Below are positions 44,217 through 55,974 of a stretch of 64,000 nt of DNA, one piece after another. Origin of the DNA: Epiperipatus broadwayi (lineage: Eukaryota; Onychophora; Udeonychophora; Euonychophora; Peripatidae). A program made the position numbers and the translations under genes. Under the pieces are notes generated by a model. That model did not search any database. It was given only the letters and a program-made list of their open reading frames with translations, and was not told the origin of the DNA. Position 1 is the stretch's first letter. Each line of letters begins with the position of its first letter. The stretch covers positions 2,267,825 through 2,331,824 of the forward strand of contig JAQFVV010000064.1 in NCBI GenBank assembly GCA_028023455.1. Reading direction: 5' to 3'.

Positions 44217-46937
44217 ATTTATTCAGTTATAAAACACTATAGCAGAAAAAATAAGCCACCCACTACTCTGGTTAAAGAATTAGATACTATTCACATAAAA
44301 CTAAAGAACACATCAAATGACCCTGCCTCTATTCCTTCTATAATCCTTCTTAAGCAGCAGTATAAACATACTCAAAACCTACTTGCTGAATATCTTGCCA
44401 CAAAAAAAGCAAAAATATATCTTGCCCATCCTCATAACTGGTCCAGAGGTTATATTCACTGGGCTCTTGCATATAAAAATAAAAAATCAACCCCATCCTC
44501 TATAATTTCAAATAAACAAATATTTTCAGGACAAAACATGCTTCCTTTAATCTTCTATCACTTTAAAAACAGCTTTCAAACAGCTACATACACTGATATA
44601 CACACAAACCTATTTGGACCCAGTGATTGTAATCACGGTATAACCAAACATGACATCATACTGAAATTAACTTCTCTTCCCAACAGTATACACCCCGGCC
44701 CTCATGCAATACCGAAATTCATTCTCACTCATCTTAGCTACTTCACAATACCAATAATACATAACCTCCTAAACTACTTATCTGAACAAATACATCATAT
44801 TGAACAACTTTACCCAGTCTCTTTAGTACCCTTTCTAAAAAAAATATACTACCCTCCCCACTTGACAATCTACGGCCAATATCTATGACCCCTATCCTCA
44901 TTAAAACTATTGAGTCAATTATTAAAGAGAAAATACAACCTCTCATCCTACCTTCCATATCAACTTTTCAATTTGCAAAAAAAGGATCATCCACCTCTGC
45001 TGCTATCTCTCTATTTAAAATAATCATAGACTATATTAGACATGCTAGAAAAACTGGACCTATTGCAGTTCAACTGGACATTACTGCTGCATTTGACTCT
45101 GTTCCTATAGAAACTTTAATACATACACTTAAAACTTATAATATACCCATCCCCTTGCTTTATATTCTCACTAACCTCCTTATAAACAGGGAAATTCATA
45201 TTACCCTCAATGGCCAAACCTCACCTAATTTTACTCCCCATAATTCAATTCCCCAAGGTTCCCCTCTAAGTGCCCTTCTCTTTATAACCTATATTAATCC
45301 CCTACTAACTGATATTGAAAACAATCTCCCAGGTATATACATCCCTTCAATCAAAAAATGCATTACACACATTAGTTATATGGATGATATAGTTATATTT
45401 CTTCCATCAAAAAAAATCCTCCCTCAACTAATCACAATAATCAATAATTACAGTAACCAATATAAACTCAACTTTAACTTAAAGAAATCAGCTACATGGA
45501 ATATTCTAACTGGAAACTCAACTCCCTCTATATTTACAGCCCCGCCACAAAACTTTCTGGGTTTCCCCATATATAAATCAGCAAATGCTATGAGAACAAC
45601 AATTCAAGACTCATTAATTTTATCAATTGAACAAACTACAAATTCACTCTCTAAAGCCTACCTGTCACTACATGCCAAGACTGCACTTTTAAACATACTC
45701 ATCTTCCCCAAAACCACATATTATATGCCCATCATAAAATATACCAACAAGTTTAAGAAAAAAGTTAACTCGCTATGTACAAAACTAATATGGGGTAAAA
45801 AAACAATAGCTATGAGCATCAAATCGATGCAAATGCCTACTAGCCACAATGGGCTATCAATGCACTCAATTGACATATTTTATCTACAAAGGACACATAA
45901 TACAATAGTAAAGTTAATAACACTCTTCCCTAACATAGAAAAACTACTTCCCATATTACCTACAGACACACCCCCTCCCAGTAATAACAAATTTTTAAAC
46001 AACCTCATTAAAACTTATAAAACTTATTTCAACACAAATAAAAATATTGCCAATGAAAAAATCACATACTGGGAAGCATTCAAACATGCAAATATGATAG
46101 ATACTACTCTCACACCACAATCTTTAATTACAATCACTAACAAACAAATTATTAAAAAATTCAAATTTTGGTATTTGGAGCCGAAATATCTTGACTTTCT
46201 TATAAAAATCAACATTGAAGCTCTTCCTACCAATAGCTTTCTATCCAAAAAAATGCCTTTTGCTGAGATTGATGCTGATTGCCAACTTTGCCATAAAGAT
46301 GAAGAAACCATAGAACATTTCCTGCTTCAATGCATAGCTCTTCAATCATACAGAACACTAATTGCAACTATCACAAAATCACACATTACATCTCTTCAAA
46401 TGCTCATTAACAGCATCCAGAGAGGTCTATTTCCTTCTATCAGAATCACAATTTTCCTTCTCTTTACCCATTGGTTTCTGTGATGTCATTTCTGTTTCAA
46501 CCCCACATCTCGAAAGCTCAAATCTCTCTTTATTGGCAAATTGGGAAAAATTAAGCTTAGGGATCAAGCCTTGGCACCTGCAGACATATTTGCAGCAACA
46601 TGGAGCCTCATTACATTACCCTCCCCTCTGTGACCTATGGATATACATTTATTTTTATTATTATAGTCATGTTTTTTTAACTTTTTTGTTTTGTTATTTA
46701 TTTTTTAATTTTTATATTATTACCACTGAAACACAATTGAGCATAAGGAAGGAAAAAAACAATTCTACAATTGATGTATGTAATCAAAATATGATGTACT
46801 AATACTTTAATTGTCCAATATCACTAATCATGTATCTTTCTTTTTTTTTCAATTTTACTATAAATTGTACTTATTTTTCTATTTTTTTATAAAGAAAAAA
46901 ATGTAACCAAATAAACTGCCAATAAAATATATTTTAA
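44217..46937 (+). mobile_element. Non-LTR retrotransposon, L1/Tx1-like (5'-truncated)
   Basis: The coding part starts within the RT-upstream region and ends in AATAAACTGCCAATAAAATA followed by AAAAG and TAGTAGCAG. No endonuclease domain is present. The C-rich coding strand is unlike the other LINEs here. It is bounded on both sides by TAG-type trinucleotide repeats, so it landed in, or carried off, a microsatellite. Confidence 0.8.
44250..46483 (+). pseudogene. L1/Tx1-like reverse transcriptase, frameshifted
   Basis: Frame 1 (to 44888) reads through ITKHDIILKLTSLPNSIHPG and PHAIPKFI, the block before RT motif 1. A frameshift near 44860 leads to frame 2 (44885-46483): RPISMTPILIKTIESII, STFQFAKKGSSTSAAISLFK, VQLDITAAFDSVP, SIPQGSPLSALLF, ISYMDDIVIFLP with the catalytic Asp pair, then the thumb block SLHAKTALLNILIFPKTTYY and LIWGKK. 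A zinc-knuckle-like CQLCHKDEETIEHFLLQC lies near residue 470. The thumb and the Cys block suggest the L1/Tx1 group; the GIPQGSP-like motif resembles Tad/I, so clade is uncertain. No RNase H seen. Confidence 0.8.
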
Positions 46938-48430
<1,493 letters not shown>

Positions 48431-48517
48431 ATTAACATTTTTTACTGCTCAGAATATATCCTCTTTATATATAAAAATTTAACTTATGCTTAAATTATCA
48501 ACTATATTGTATTCTTT

Positions 48518-48521
48518 TATT

Positions 48522-48583
<62 letters not shown>

Positions 48584-48592
48584 TACTACTAC
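48518..48592. repeat. (TTTA)n(TTA)n(ACT)n microsatellite
   Basis: Simple repeats immediately before the next LINE; ATT repeats recur after its 3' end at 52584. Confidence 0.95.
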
Positions 48593-48650
48593 TTCCGGTT
48601 TTCTAGTGTAAAGACGTGTTTACTTGTTCTCTTGATTTTTTAAATTTTTA

Positions 48651-49556
48651 ATGATGGATTCATGTTCTATTTGTAAAGAACTTTTACCAAAAAATGGTAA
48701 TTTCGTATCCTGCTTTGGTTGTACGTCCGGTATGCACTTTGCATGTGCATCGTTGAGTGATACTACTTACCGAAGAATGTCTATAAAAAAGAAGCAAGAA
48801 TGGAGGTGTGCTGCTTGTAGAGTTAGTTTTTCTAAGGCTAGTGATGTTTTGGATTCATCTATGACTGCTAAAAATTCACCTGATTTAATTTTGGAGGAAA
48901 TTTTGGATAAATTAAAATTATTGCCGGTGATTCACAACACAATTTCAGAGTTATCTCAAGCAGTTGCTAATTTGCGGACAGAAGTTATTTCTTTACGTGA
49001 AAATGTGGATCGGAATAATCAAGAAATAATTCGTCTTTCTAATTCTTGTGCTTCAAATGAGAATGAGATTTTGTTATTGAAAGATAAATTACATTCTATG
49101 GAATGATTTAATCTGGATCATGAAGTTGAAATACAGGGTTTGCCTTTTCAAGAAAATGAAAATTTGCCGTTAATTTTAACTAACGTGGCGGACAAGCTTG
49201 GTGTTTCAGATGTCGCTATAGATTTGGAAAACGTTTTTCGTACAAAAAATAAATCAGGAGCTCCAGGTTTTGTTGTAGCTCGTTTTAAATCATGAAATTC
49301 TGCCATACAGTTTTTAATAATAAAAAAATCTGTTTTAACAGTTTCTCAAATTTTGCCTGGGGTTAATAATAACAAACGTATTTATATTAATCAGCGTTTG
49401 ACTCCATTCAATAGAAGGCTTTTATGGTTGGCGAAACAGAAGTTACGTTCTGGTCAAGGTTTTGCATTCATTCATAATGGATCAGTGTATGTGAGAAAAG
49501 ATTATAATTCTCCTCGTGTTTTAATTAGAAATGAAAGTGATTTGGAGTCATTCTGA
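48651..49556 (+). pseudogene. LINE ORF1 protein with PHD-like finger, two in-frame stops
   Basis: Residues 5-58 form a Cys/His pattern CSICKELL..CFGCTSGMHFACA..WRCAAC, a PHD-type finger (C4HC3). A Leu-rich coiled-coil segment follows (LEEILDKLKLLPVIHN to LLLKDKLHSME), as in CR1/L2 ORF1 proteins, which bind RNA. The same frame continues past two TGA codons at 49104-49106 and about 49293-49295 to 49556, with VEIQGLPFQENENLP and a C-terminal NNNKRIYINQRLTP block. Both stops could be CGA to TGA changes. Confidence 0.8.
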
Positions 49557-49568
49557 AATTTATTTATT

Positions 49569-52395
49569 ATGATAAATTCTGATTTGATTTCTCAGGAAAA
49601 AGATTTTGCTTCACTTAAATTATTTCATTTAAATATACGTAGCATTAGATGTCATTTTGATGAACTTGTAGTTTATTTAAATAATTTTCCTTTATTTCAT
49701 TTTGATATAATTATTTTAACGGAAACTTGGATTTCTTTACAAGAACAAAATTTATATAGTTTGAATGGCTATACGAGTATACTTTCTCCTCGTATGCATT
49801 TACAATCTGGTGGTGTTATGGTTTTTATAAAAACCGGTTTAGACTTTTCTTTCAATATTCCAACATTTATTACTGCAGAATGTATTTTATTAACTTTGAG
49901 ACTCCCTAAATGTGTGCTTTCTATTTTGGCTATATATAGATCATGTACAAGTAAAGTTTTGGATTTTGTTACTGAACTTGATTCTTTGTTATTAGATTTG
50001 GGTTCAGAATCTGCTGTTTTAATGGGTGATCTAAATATTGATTTGTTAAATAATGCTTGTAAGTCTACTATAGATTATTTAAATTTACTTTATAGCTATG
50101 GATTTAGTCAAACGCTTTTTTCACCTACGCGTATTACTCCTATATCTCAATCTCTTTTAGATCATATTTTTGTTAGATTAAGCCGCAGTTTATTTTCTGA
50201 TTCGTCTCTTTCTAAATTATTTCTTACAGATCATTTTGCTACTGAATTAAAAATATTGAATTGTATGGATAATATTAATGTTTGTGCATATGTTGAGAAA
50301 TTATCTTTTCTAAATTGAATTATTTATTATCTGTTCAGAATTGGGATGAGATTTTTATGATAGATAATGTAAATGATGCATTTTTGGGGTTCCAAGCTAT
50401 TTGTTTAGATTTAATTGCTAAAGCAAAGTTTCATTTAAAATTGACAAGTAAGAATAGAAGAAGATCTCTTTGGGTGACAGATGCGCTGGTATGTAAAATT
50501 AATCAGAGAAATGTGTTAATATCTTTGGATGGCTCATCAGATGTTTTAAAAAAACTTAATGTTGAAATTAAGTCTGATATTAGAAAGTTGAAGTTTAGAT
50601 ATTATCAAGAATTTCTTAATGATAAAAATGTTTCTTTGAAATGGAGAACAATAAATTCTTTGATTAAAAAATCTTCTCCTGATCGTATTAAATGTATTAA
50701 ATATAATGAAAGTTTAATTGAGTTACAGAATAATGAAAAATATTTAGCTGATCGGTTTAATGAGTATTTTGTAAATTTATCGATGCGTGATGTGCCTGAG
50801 CAGATTTTGTCTTCTTATTCAAGTTTGAATTCTTTTTTATATTCTGATGTTTCTGAATCTCAGTTGTCTGTAGCAATTGATAGTTTAAAAAATGTCACTT
50901 CTTTTGGACTAGATGGTATAACACCTAAGATGCTTAAAGAAAATAAGGTTGCATTTTTGCCTGTTTTAGTTCATTTATTTAATTTATCTTTGCAGTCTGG
51001 ATCATTTCCAGAATGTCTGAAAGTTAATGTTATTACTCCTGTTTATAAAAAGGGTGATTCTACTCTTATGGTCAATTATAGGCCAATTGCTATTATTTCT
51101 GTTTTTTCTAAATTATTGGAAATGATTGTTAGGGATCAAATGTTGTCATTTCTGTTTAAAAATAAAATTTTATCTGACTATCAATATGGTTTTCTTCCTG
51201 GCAGAAGTACATTAGATGCTTTAAAACATCATGTTCAGTATTTAACATCTTCATTGGATCAGGAACTTAAAACATTGGCTATTTATCTTGATTTATCTAA
51301 AGCATTTGATTCTGTTAATCATAATATTTTGATTAAGCGTTGCTACTTGTATGGTTTTCGTGGATTTATTGGTAGTTGGTTGGAGAGTTATTTAAATGAT
51401 AGGAAACAGTTTACTAATATTTATGGTACTATCAGTGATGTTGTCTTGATTAATTCTGGAGTTCCGCAAGGTTCAGTACTTGGTCCTCTATTGTTTTTAA
51501 TTTATATTAATGATTTATTTTCATTGAAGTTACATTCTAAGATTTTTGGTTTTGCTGATGATATTGCTTTATCTTGCAATGCTGTTTCTTATAATCTTCT
51601 TGAAAAATTAGTGAATGAGGATTTGGACTCAATTGGTAAATGGTTGGCATATAATTCATTGTTGGTCAATTTAGATAAAACAAAAGCTATTCTTTTTTAG
51701 ATCGGAAGAGCACACGTCTTTTTTCTCTTAAGATTAAAATTTGCTGTAAGTATATTTTGCATTATAATAGTATATGTACTTGTGAGAATATTCCTTTGGT
51801 AGATAATTATTGTTATTTGGGAATATATATTGACTCCAGATTGTCCTGGACAAATCACATTACCTATCTTTGTCAACGGTTACGTAATTTAAACTATATG
51901 TTTTATTATTTAGTTAAATTTCTTCCTAGGTCTGCTCTCATTTTTATTTACATTGCCTGTTATCAGAGTATTTTATCTTACAATATCATTATTTGGGGTA
52001 ATGCTTCTCCACATATTTTATCTTCTTTGCGTGTTTTGCAAAATTATACTTTGCGCATTATTTTTGGTAGATCTCGTTCCTCTTCTATTCGAGATATTTA
52101 TATTGCATTTGGTTTATTTGATGTAAATCACTTATATCAATATAGAGTTATTTTTGATATTTTTTGTGCTAAACCTTTTCTGAATTCTAGAGTTTATGTT
52201 CTAAATACTCGTCTTTCTAATAAATTTCAATTACCTTTACCAAAATTTTTTAAGGAATCTAGTAGAAGACAATATGTTTATTCTGGGTCAAAGTTGTTTA
52301 ATAAATTTGTATATGAATGTTCAATTGATCTGAATAATATTTCTTATATATCATTCAAAAAATATTTGTGTCAATGGTTGTGTAGTATGTATTAA
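49569..52395 (+). pseudogene. LINE ORF2: APE endonuclease and reverse transcriptase, disrupted
   Basis: Endonuclease (49569-50318): LKLFHLNIRSIRCHFDEL, ILTETWIS, GGVMVFIK, LMGDLNID and LLDHIFVR/LTDHFA. A one-base frameshift near 50310 leads to the RT frame: FGLDGITPKMLKE, VNYRPIAIISVFSKLLE, YQYGFLPGRSTLDAL, AIYLDLSKAFDSVNH, GVPQGSVLGPLLFLIYINDL and FGFADDIALS with the catalytic Asp pair. The frame stops at 51700 only because of an inserted adapter; after it the thumb continues with NYCYLGIYIDSRLSWTNHI and QSILSYNIIIWG to a stop at 52395. So the true number of lesions is probably one. Confidence 0.87.
51699..51719 (+). other. Illumina TruSeq adapter sequence (assembly artefact)
   Basis: AGATCGGAAGAGCACACGTC plus a following T is an exact 21-base match to the start of the TruSeq read-through adapter. 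It sits inside the LINE ORF2 between KAILF and the continuing reading frame and creates the stop at 51700. It is not biological. Confidence 0.93.
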
Positions 52396-52583
52396 TTTTG
52401 GCATTTAGTTTATTTATTTAATTAATTTTATTTATTTCCTAAACTGTTCTTTTGAGTTTTTGATTGTATTTTTATTTAATTTATTTTTACATGTAAATTC
52501 CACACACAAGATTTTTCTTGTTTGGAGTTTTTAAATATTTGTGATGTACTTTGTTTTATTTCATAGAATAAATTGAAATTGAA

Positions 52584-52624
52584 ATTATTATTATTATTAT
52601 TATTATCATCATCATCATCATCAA
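52584..52624. repeat. (ATT)n(ATC)n microsatellite
   Basis: Seven ATT and six ATC units directly after the LINE tail. Confidence 0.95.
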
Positions 52625-53059
52625 AGCAAGCAAAGCCATGGATTTAGCTAATTACTATATAAAATATCACATTATATCCTGCTATTAATATTATTATTTA
52701 TTATTATTCTATAAAACCTCACATGACATTCTATTACTATTATTAAAATTTTTACCTGACATTCTATTATCATTATTATGTTTCAACAATATAGTTTTAT
52801 AATGTCCACTGCTCTATTACATTTTTTTATGCGTTAACTACCCGTACTCGGTGACCAAATTACATCCTATCTATTAAATTTGTTTCATCAGACAATTCAG
52901 TAAGATTTAATGGATGCAATTATCTTTCCTGGTCACACAACACTCTTTCAACTAATGCAACTACTAAAATAATGGGATCAAGTAAGCCATCTTTTAATTT
53001 ATTTGCAAGGTGCCAGGATTCTGTATCAGAATCCACTGGCCAAACCGCTTTTCTTTATT

Positions 53060-54200
53060 TAGTTACGGTGAAATTATCTGGAATCTATGGAGGATTATGT
53101 TTCAGTACAGCGTTGGCAAAGGTAAATTATATTTTCAAATCTTAATAATTAACATTAATAAATTGATTAATAATCATTAATAATGCACAATGAATAGTTG
53201 GGATTAGAAATAAATATTTTTATTCTAACAAATTAAAATATATAAAAAAAAACATTATTAATTAATTAATTGGAAAGATTACACGCATGCCAATCCAGAC
53301 AGAAATCAATTAATTAAAAAAAACAGTTCAACAATTATAGTTCTTAGGTAAACAAGAGTCTCTTGAATAATAGAATTCAAAGTCTTTATTGAAATTATTT
53401 TAAGCTTATTTTTAATAATTGTTTACAAACTTTATATCACAATCAGGAAAAGTTACTCTTAACTTACCGGTAAGTTGGTGTAGGTTTATGGGATCCTGAC
53501 CTCATAGGAATTTCCATTGGTCTCTCCTGCCGGTATCTTCAATTATTGTTCCATTCTATAGCTGGAGAAAAAAGCATGGTTGTGGTGACCCTTTCATTGC
53601 AAAAAAGCGATACTCACAAGGCTCCATTTTTATGCTTGTGTGACAGCTTGGTACAGCAAGTGGTGTACCTGTGCAGAAGTATATTACTGCCACAGGTTAT
53701 GCTTGCAGAAACCTCCAACTCTTAGGCACATAACCAGAAGGTAAAAAGAAGACCCAGATCGAAGTTGTCCTCTTCTTTTTATACCTTGATTCAGTTTTTA
53801 AATCTTCTGTGCATCCTTTTGTCCTTTTATCAGCATATAAGAAAATAATCTTGTACACTCTCTCTTAAATTTAAGTTACAAAGTCCTCTTTTTTGTAAAG
53901 TCTTTCTGCCATATTTAATTAGCTAAAATATTTTTCTTTTAGCTTATCTGGATTAGTAATTTGTGTGTCTTTTGTTTTTTCCAATGTTTACCTTTATTTT
54001 TAATTAGATACAAATAAAATATGGATGAAAAATTTACTTTCATTGTACGTTTTAAAAAAATAGATTATACAAACTAAAAATATTTAATTGCGTCTTTTTA
54101 ACAAGATCACTAAATTTCCTTTTTTTTCTTAGCTTTTAAATATCTTACCGAATGCCAATATATTTGTACCATATAAATAAACAGTACAGTTTATTGATCG
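53060..54200 (-). mobile_element. LTR-like repeat, copy 2 (minus strand)
   Basis: Inverse orientation to 18744-19855 with the same order of landmarks: CAAATATATTGGCATT at about 54155, AAACGTACAATGAAAGT near 54045, GATAAGCTAAAAGAAAAATA near 53940, TATAAAAAG near 53778, AACTTACCGGTAAGTT at 53461-53476 and TTTACCTTTGCCAA near 53115. The segment between TATA box and palindrome is longer and more diverged than in copy 1. On the plus strand, 52860-53121 is open and overlaps its end. Confidence 0.5.
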
Positions 54201-54984
54201 AAACATGTGTTACCTACATTATACAAATGTTTTACAAGGGTTTTGCCAGGGTTACAAAGGCATTTCCAATATAATGATTGTTTTTATTATATAAATTTGA
54301 TTAGCATTGCTGATTACAGTATAATTATATGAATATTAGTAACGGTACATGATTGTTTTTAATGATACTTTTTTGTATAATACAGTATTGGATGTATGAA
54401 AAATGAAATATTCATAAACTTTGAATTAAAGTTTATTTACTTTGAGCTTGACTGATTCAGTTAGATAGTCTTCTGTGGTATTGTAATGACTGTCTGGAAC
54501 ATAGTTTATTATGTAACATAGTTTATTATGTAGCTAGTCATATTACAAAGCACATGAAATGTTTATGAAGATTATTAGTACTGCCTATTGTGGTTATGGC
54601 CACTTATAGGTTGGATTGCTCTCTAATGAGTGATGAGGGCATTGCTTATACTATTTTAAACCTTATTATTGTTTTGGAAATTACTTTTAAAAACGTAAAG
54701 AAATAAAATCTTACAATTTAATAATTTTTAACATATTGGGGTCAAATGTACCAGTATCACTGCAGCAGTCCAGGGTATGTTTTATGTTGTAACGATAACA
54801 CTTCTTTATTTAACATTGATTTTAGTGATAGATTCGTGAATGCATTAGTTTCAGCTAAGAATCACAATCTTCAGTTATGAAGACAAGGCCTTAAAATGAA
54901 TCTAAAAATTGGAATTTTTCATGACCATGTCATGTTATCTGGTGTTTATTTATTACTGAAATTTATAGATAAACACCTCCATAT

Positions 54985-55125
54985 TTCCCCATTCTTTTTA
55001 AATTCATATAAATAAAGATACAATAAAAGATAAATGACTCCCAAGATGCATTTCGTGCTGAACTAGTACTCATCAGTTGGCCCAGGTCACCTTCTCTCCT
55101 ATATATCTCTATTATATGAAGAGTA
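54985..55125 (-). repeat. Hammerhead-carrying repeat, family Y copy 3 (partial)
   Basis: On the minus strand GGAGAGAAGGTGACCTGGGC, CAACTGATGAGTACTAGTTC and GTCATTTATCTTTTATTG match the ends of the units at 20285 and 20865. Only about 140 bp around the ribozyme can be aligned. Confidence 0.6.
55033..55091 (-). ncRNA. Hammerhead ribozyme motif (copy 3, all core residues present)
   Basis: Minus strand: outer stem I GGTGAC, loop, inner stem I CCAA, CTGATGA, stem II GTACT-AGTTC-AGCAC, GAAA, stem III TGCAT, cleavage residue C, then TTGG and GTCATT. Outer stem I pairs GGTGAC with GTCATT (two G-U), inner pairs CCAA with TTGG. Stem III (ATGCAT) is self-complementary and tiny, as in hammerheads that cleave best as dimers. 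One stem II pair is weaker than in copy 1, otherwise this looks competent. Confidence 0.75.
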
Positions 55126-55720
55126 TTTATCTAGAGTAAATTGTTACATTTTCATTTATGGCAGATAGGGCTAGAATAGGATAAAAGTTTATAAATATAA
55201 TTAATTTTTTAAAAAGTAGAAAATAAAACAGAGCAGGTTTGACAGCCAACAACTTGCAAAAACAAATTGCTTTAGCTATAAACATTAAACATATTTTTGA
55301 CTCCTTAATGAAGGAATATTTACACTTACAATATATTTTCCAGAAAGTCGTCTAAAAAATAAGTATCTATTTCTGAGCAACCAAATAAGAAAAAGAATTT
55401 AGTAACAATTTCTCATTGAAAAAAGTCTTAAAGCAACATAATGTTATATAATATTGAAAAAAAGAGTTAATCTTATTTTTTTCTAAATTATGTATTATAG
55501 TAGTCGCCCAAATAAATAATATATATTTTATATTAAAGTACTTTCGATTACTTAGATAATAATTATTTTCGACTTTATTGGTCCCTTGAATACATTCAAT
55601 TGATATGATTACGATCTAAGTTAACGAAAATATTTGGGAGTTAAATATTATTATAATTTACTTGTACCTCAATTATAATTTTAAAGTATTGCTATATAAA
55701 TGTAATCTCTTTTGTTTTAG

Positions 55721-55853
55721 TTTGTGGATGGAGTGCGTAAAGTATGACATAGAAAGATTAAAGAATCGTAACATCGAAAAGTCCAATTTAAGAAGAGATT
55801 TATTTAGAAAAAAAATAATGTCTATCAAAACTTTTGACCAAGAAACATTTTAA
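55721..55853 (+). CDS. Candidate terminal exon of an unidentified gene
   Basis: Acceptor TCTCTTTTGTTTTAG, then one base and 43 codons (LWMECVKYDIERLKNRNIEK, SNLRRDLFRKKIMSIKTFDQ, ETF) to TAA at 55851-55853. Phase 2, so it can follow the exons ending in AG at 3071, 21398, 35770 or 43251. AATAAA lies at 55933 and 55961, which gives a short 3' UTR. The segment is basic and predicted helical by eye (heptad-like Leu/Ile). I recognise no family. Confidence 0.42.
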
Positions 55854-55932
55854 ATTTAGACCATAAAAAATATCCTTCTTAGTGTATGTAGAAATTATAC
55901 AAATAGTTTGGAAATTCGTTTTTTTTTGTGTA

Positions 55933-55966
55933 AATAAAATTATTTTTATATAACTTGCTTAATAAA
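55933..55966 (+). terminator. Candidate poly(A) signals
   Basis: AATAAA at 55933-55938 and 55961-55966, about 80-110 bases after the stop at 55853. AATAAA is frequent in AT-rich DNA, so support comes only from the position. Confidence 0.35.
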
Positions 55967-55974
55967 TTTTTTTT

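Larger units (their letters stand above)
48593..52583 (+). mobile_element. CR1/L2/Jockey-group LINE, near full length
   Basis: About 4 kb: short 5' UTR, ORF1 with a PHD-like zinc finger, ORF2 with an APE endonuclease and reverse transcriptase, and a TTGAAATTGAAATT 3' tail. ORF1 PHD fingers and such tails are typical of CR1/L2/Crack-type elements; exact clade not settled. It lies between TTA repeats (48518-48592) and ATT/ATC repeats (52584-52624). An Illumina adapter interrupts ORF2. Confidence 0.88.

Noticed and set aside
46362-46802. Frame overlapping the end of the L1/Tx1-like LINE
   Set aside because: Only its middle could be a frameshifted C-terminus; I found no motif to confirm this, so it is not listed as a protein.
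54480-54540. Tandem CATAGTTTATTATGTA words
   Set aside because: Only two units; too short to treat as a repeat array of interest.
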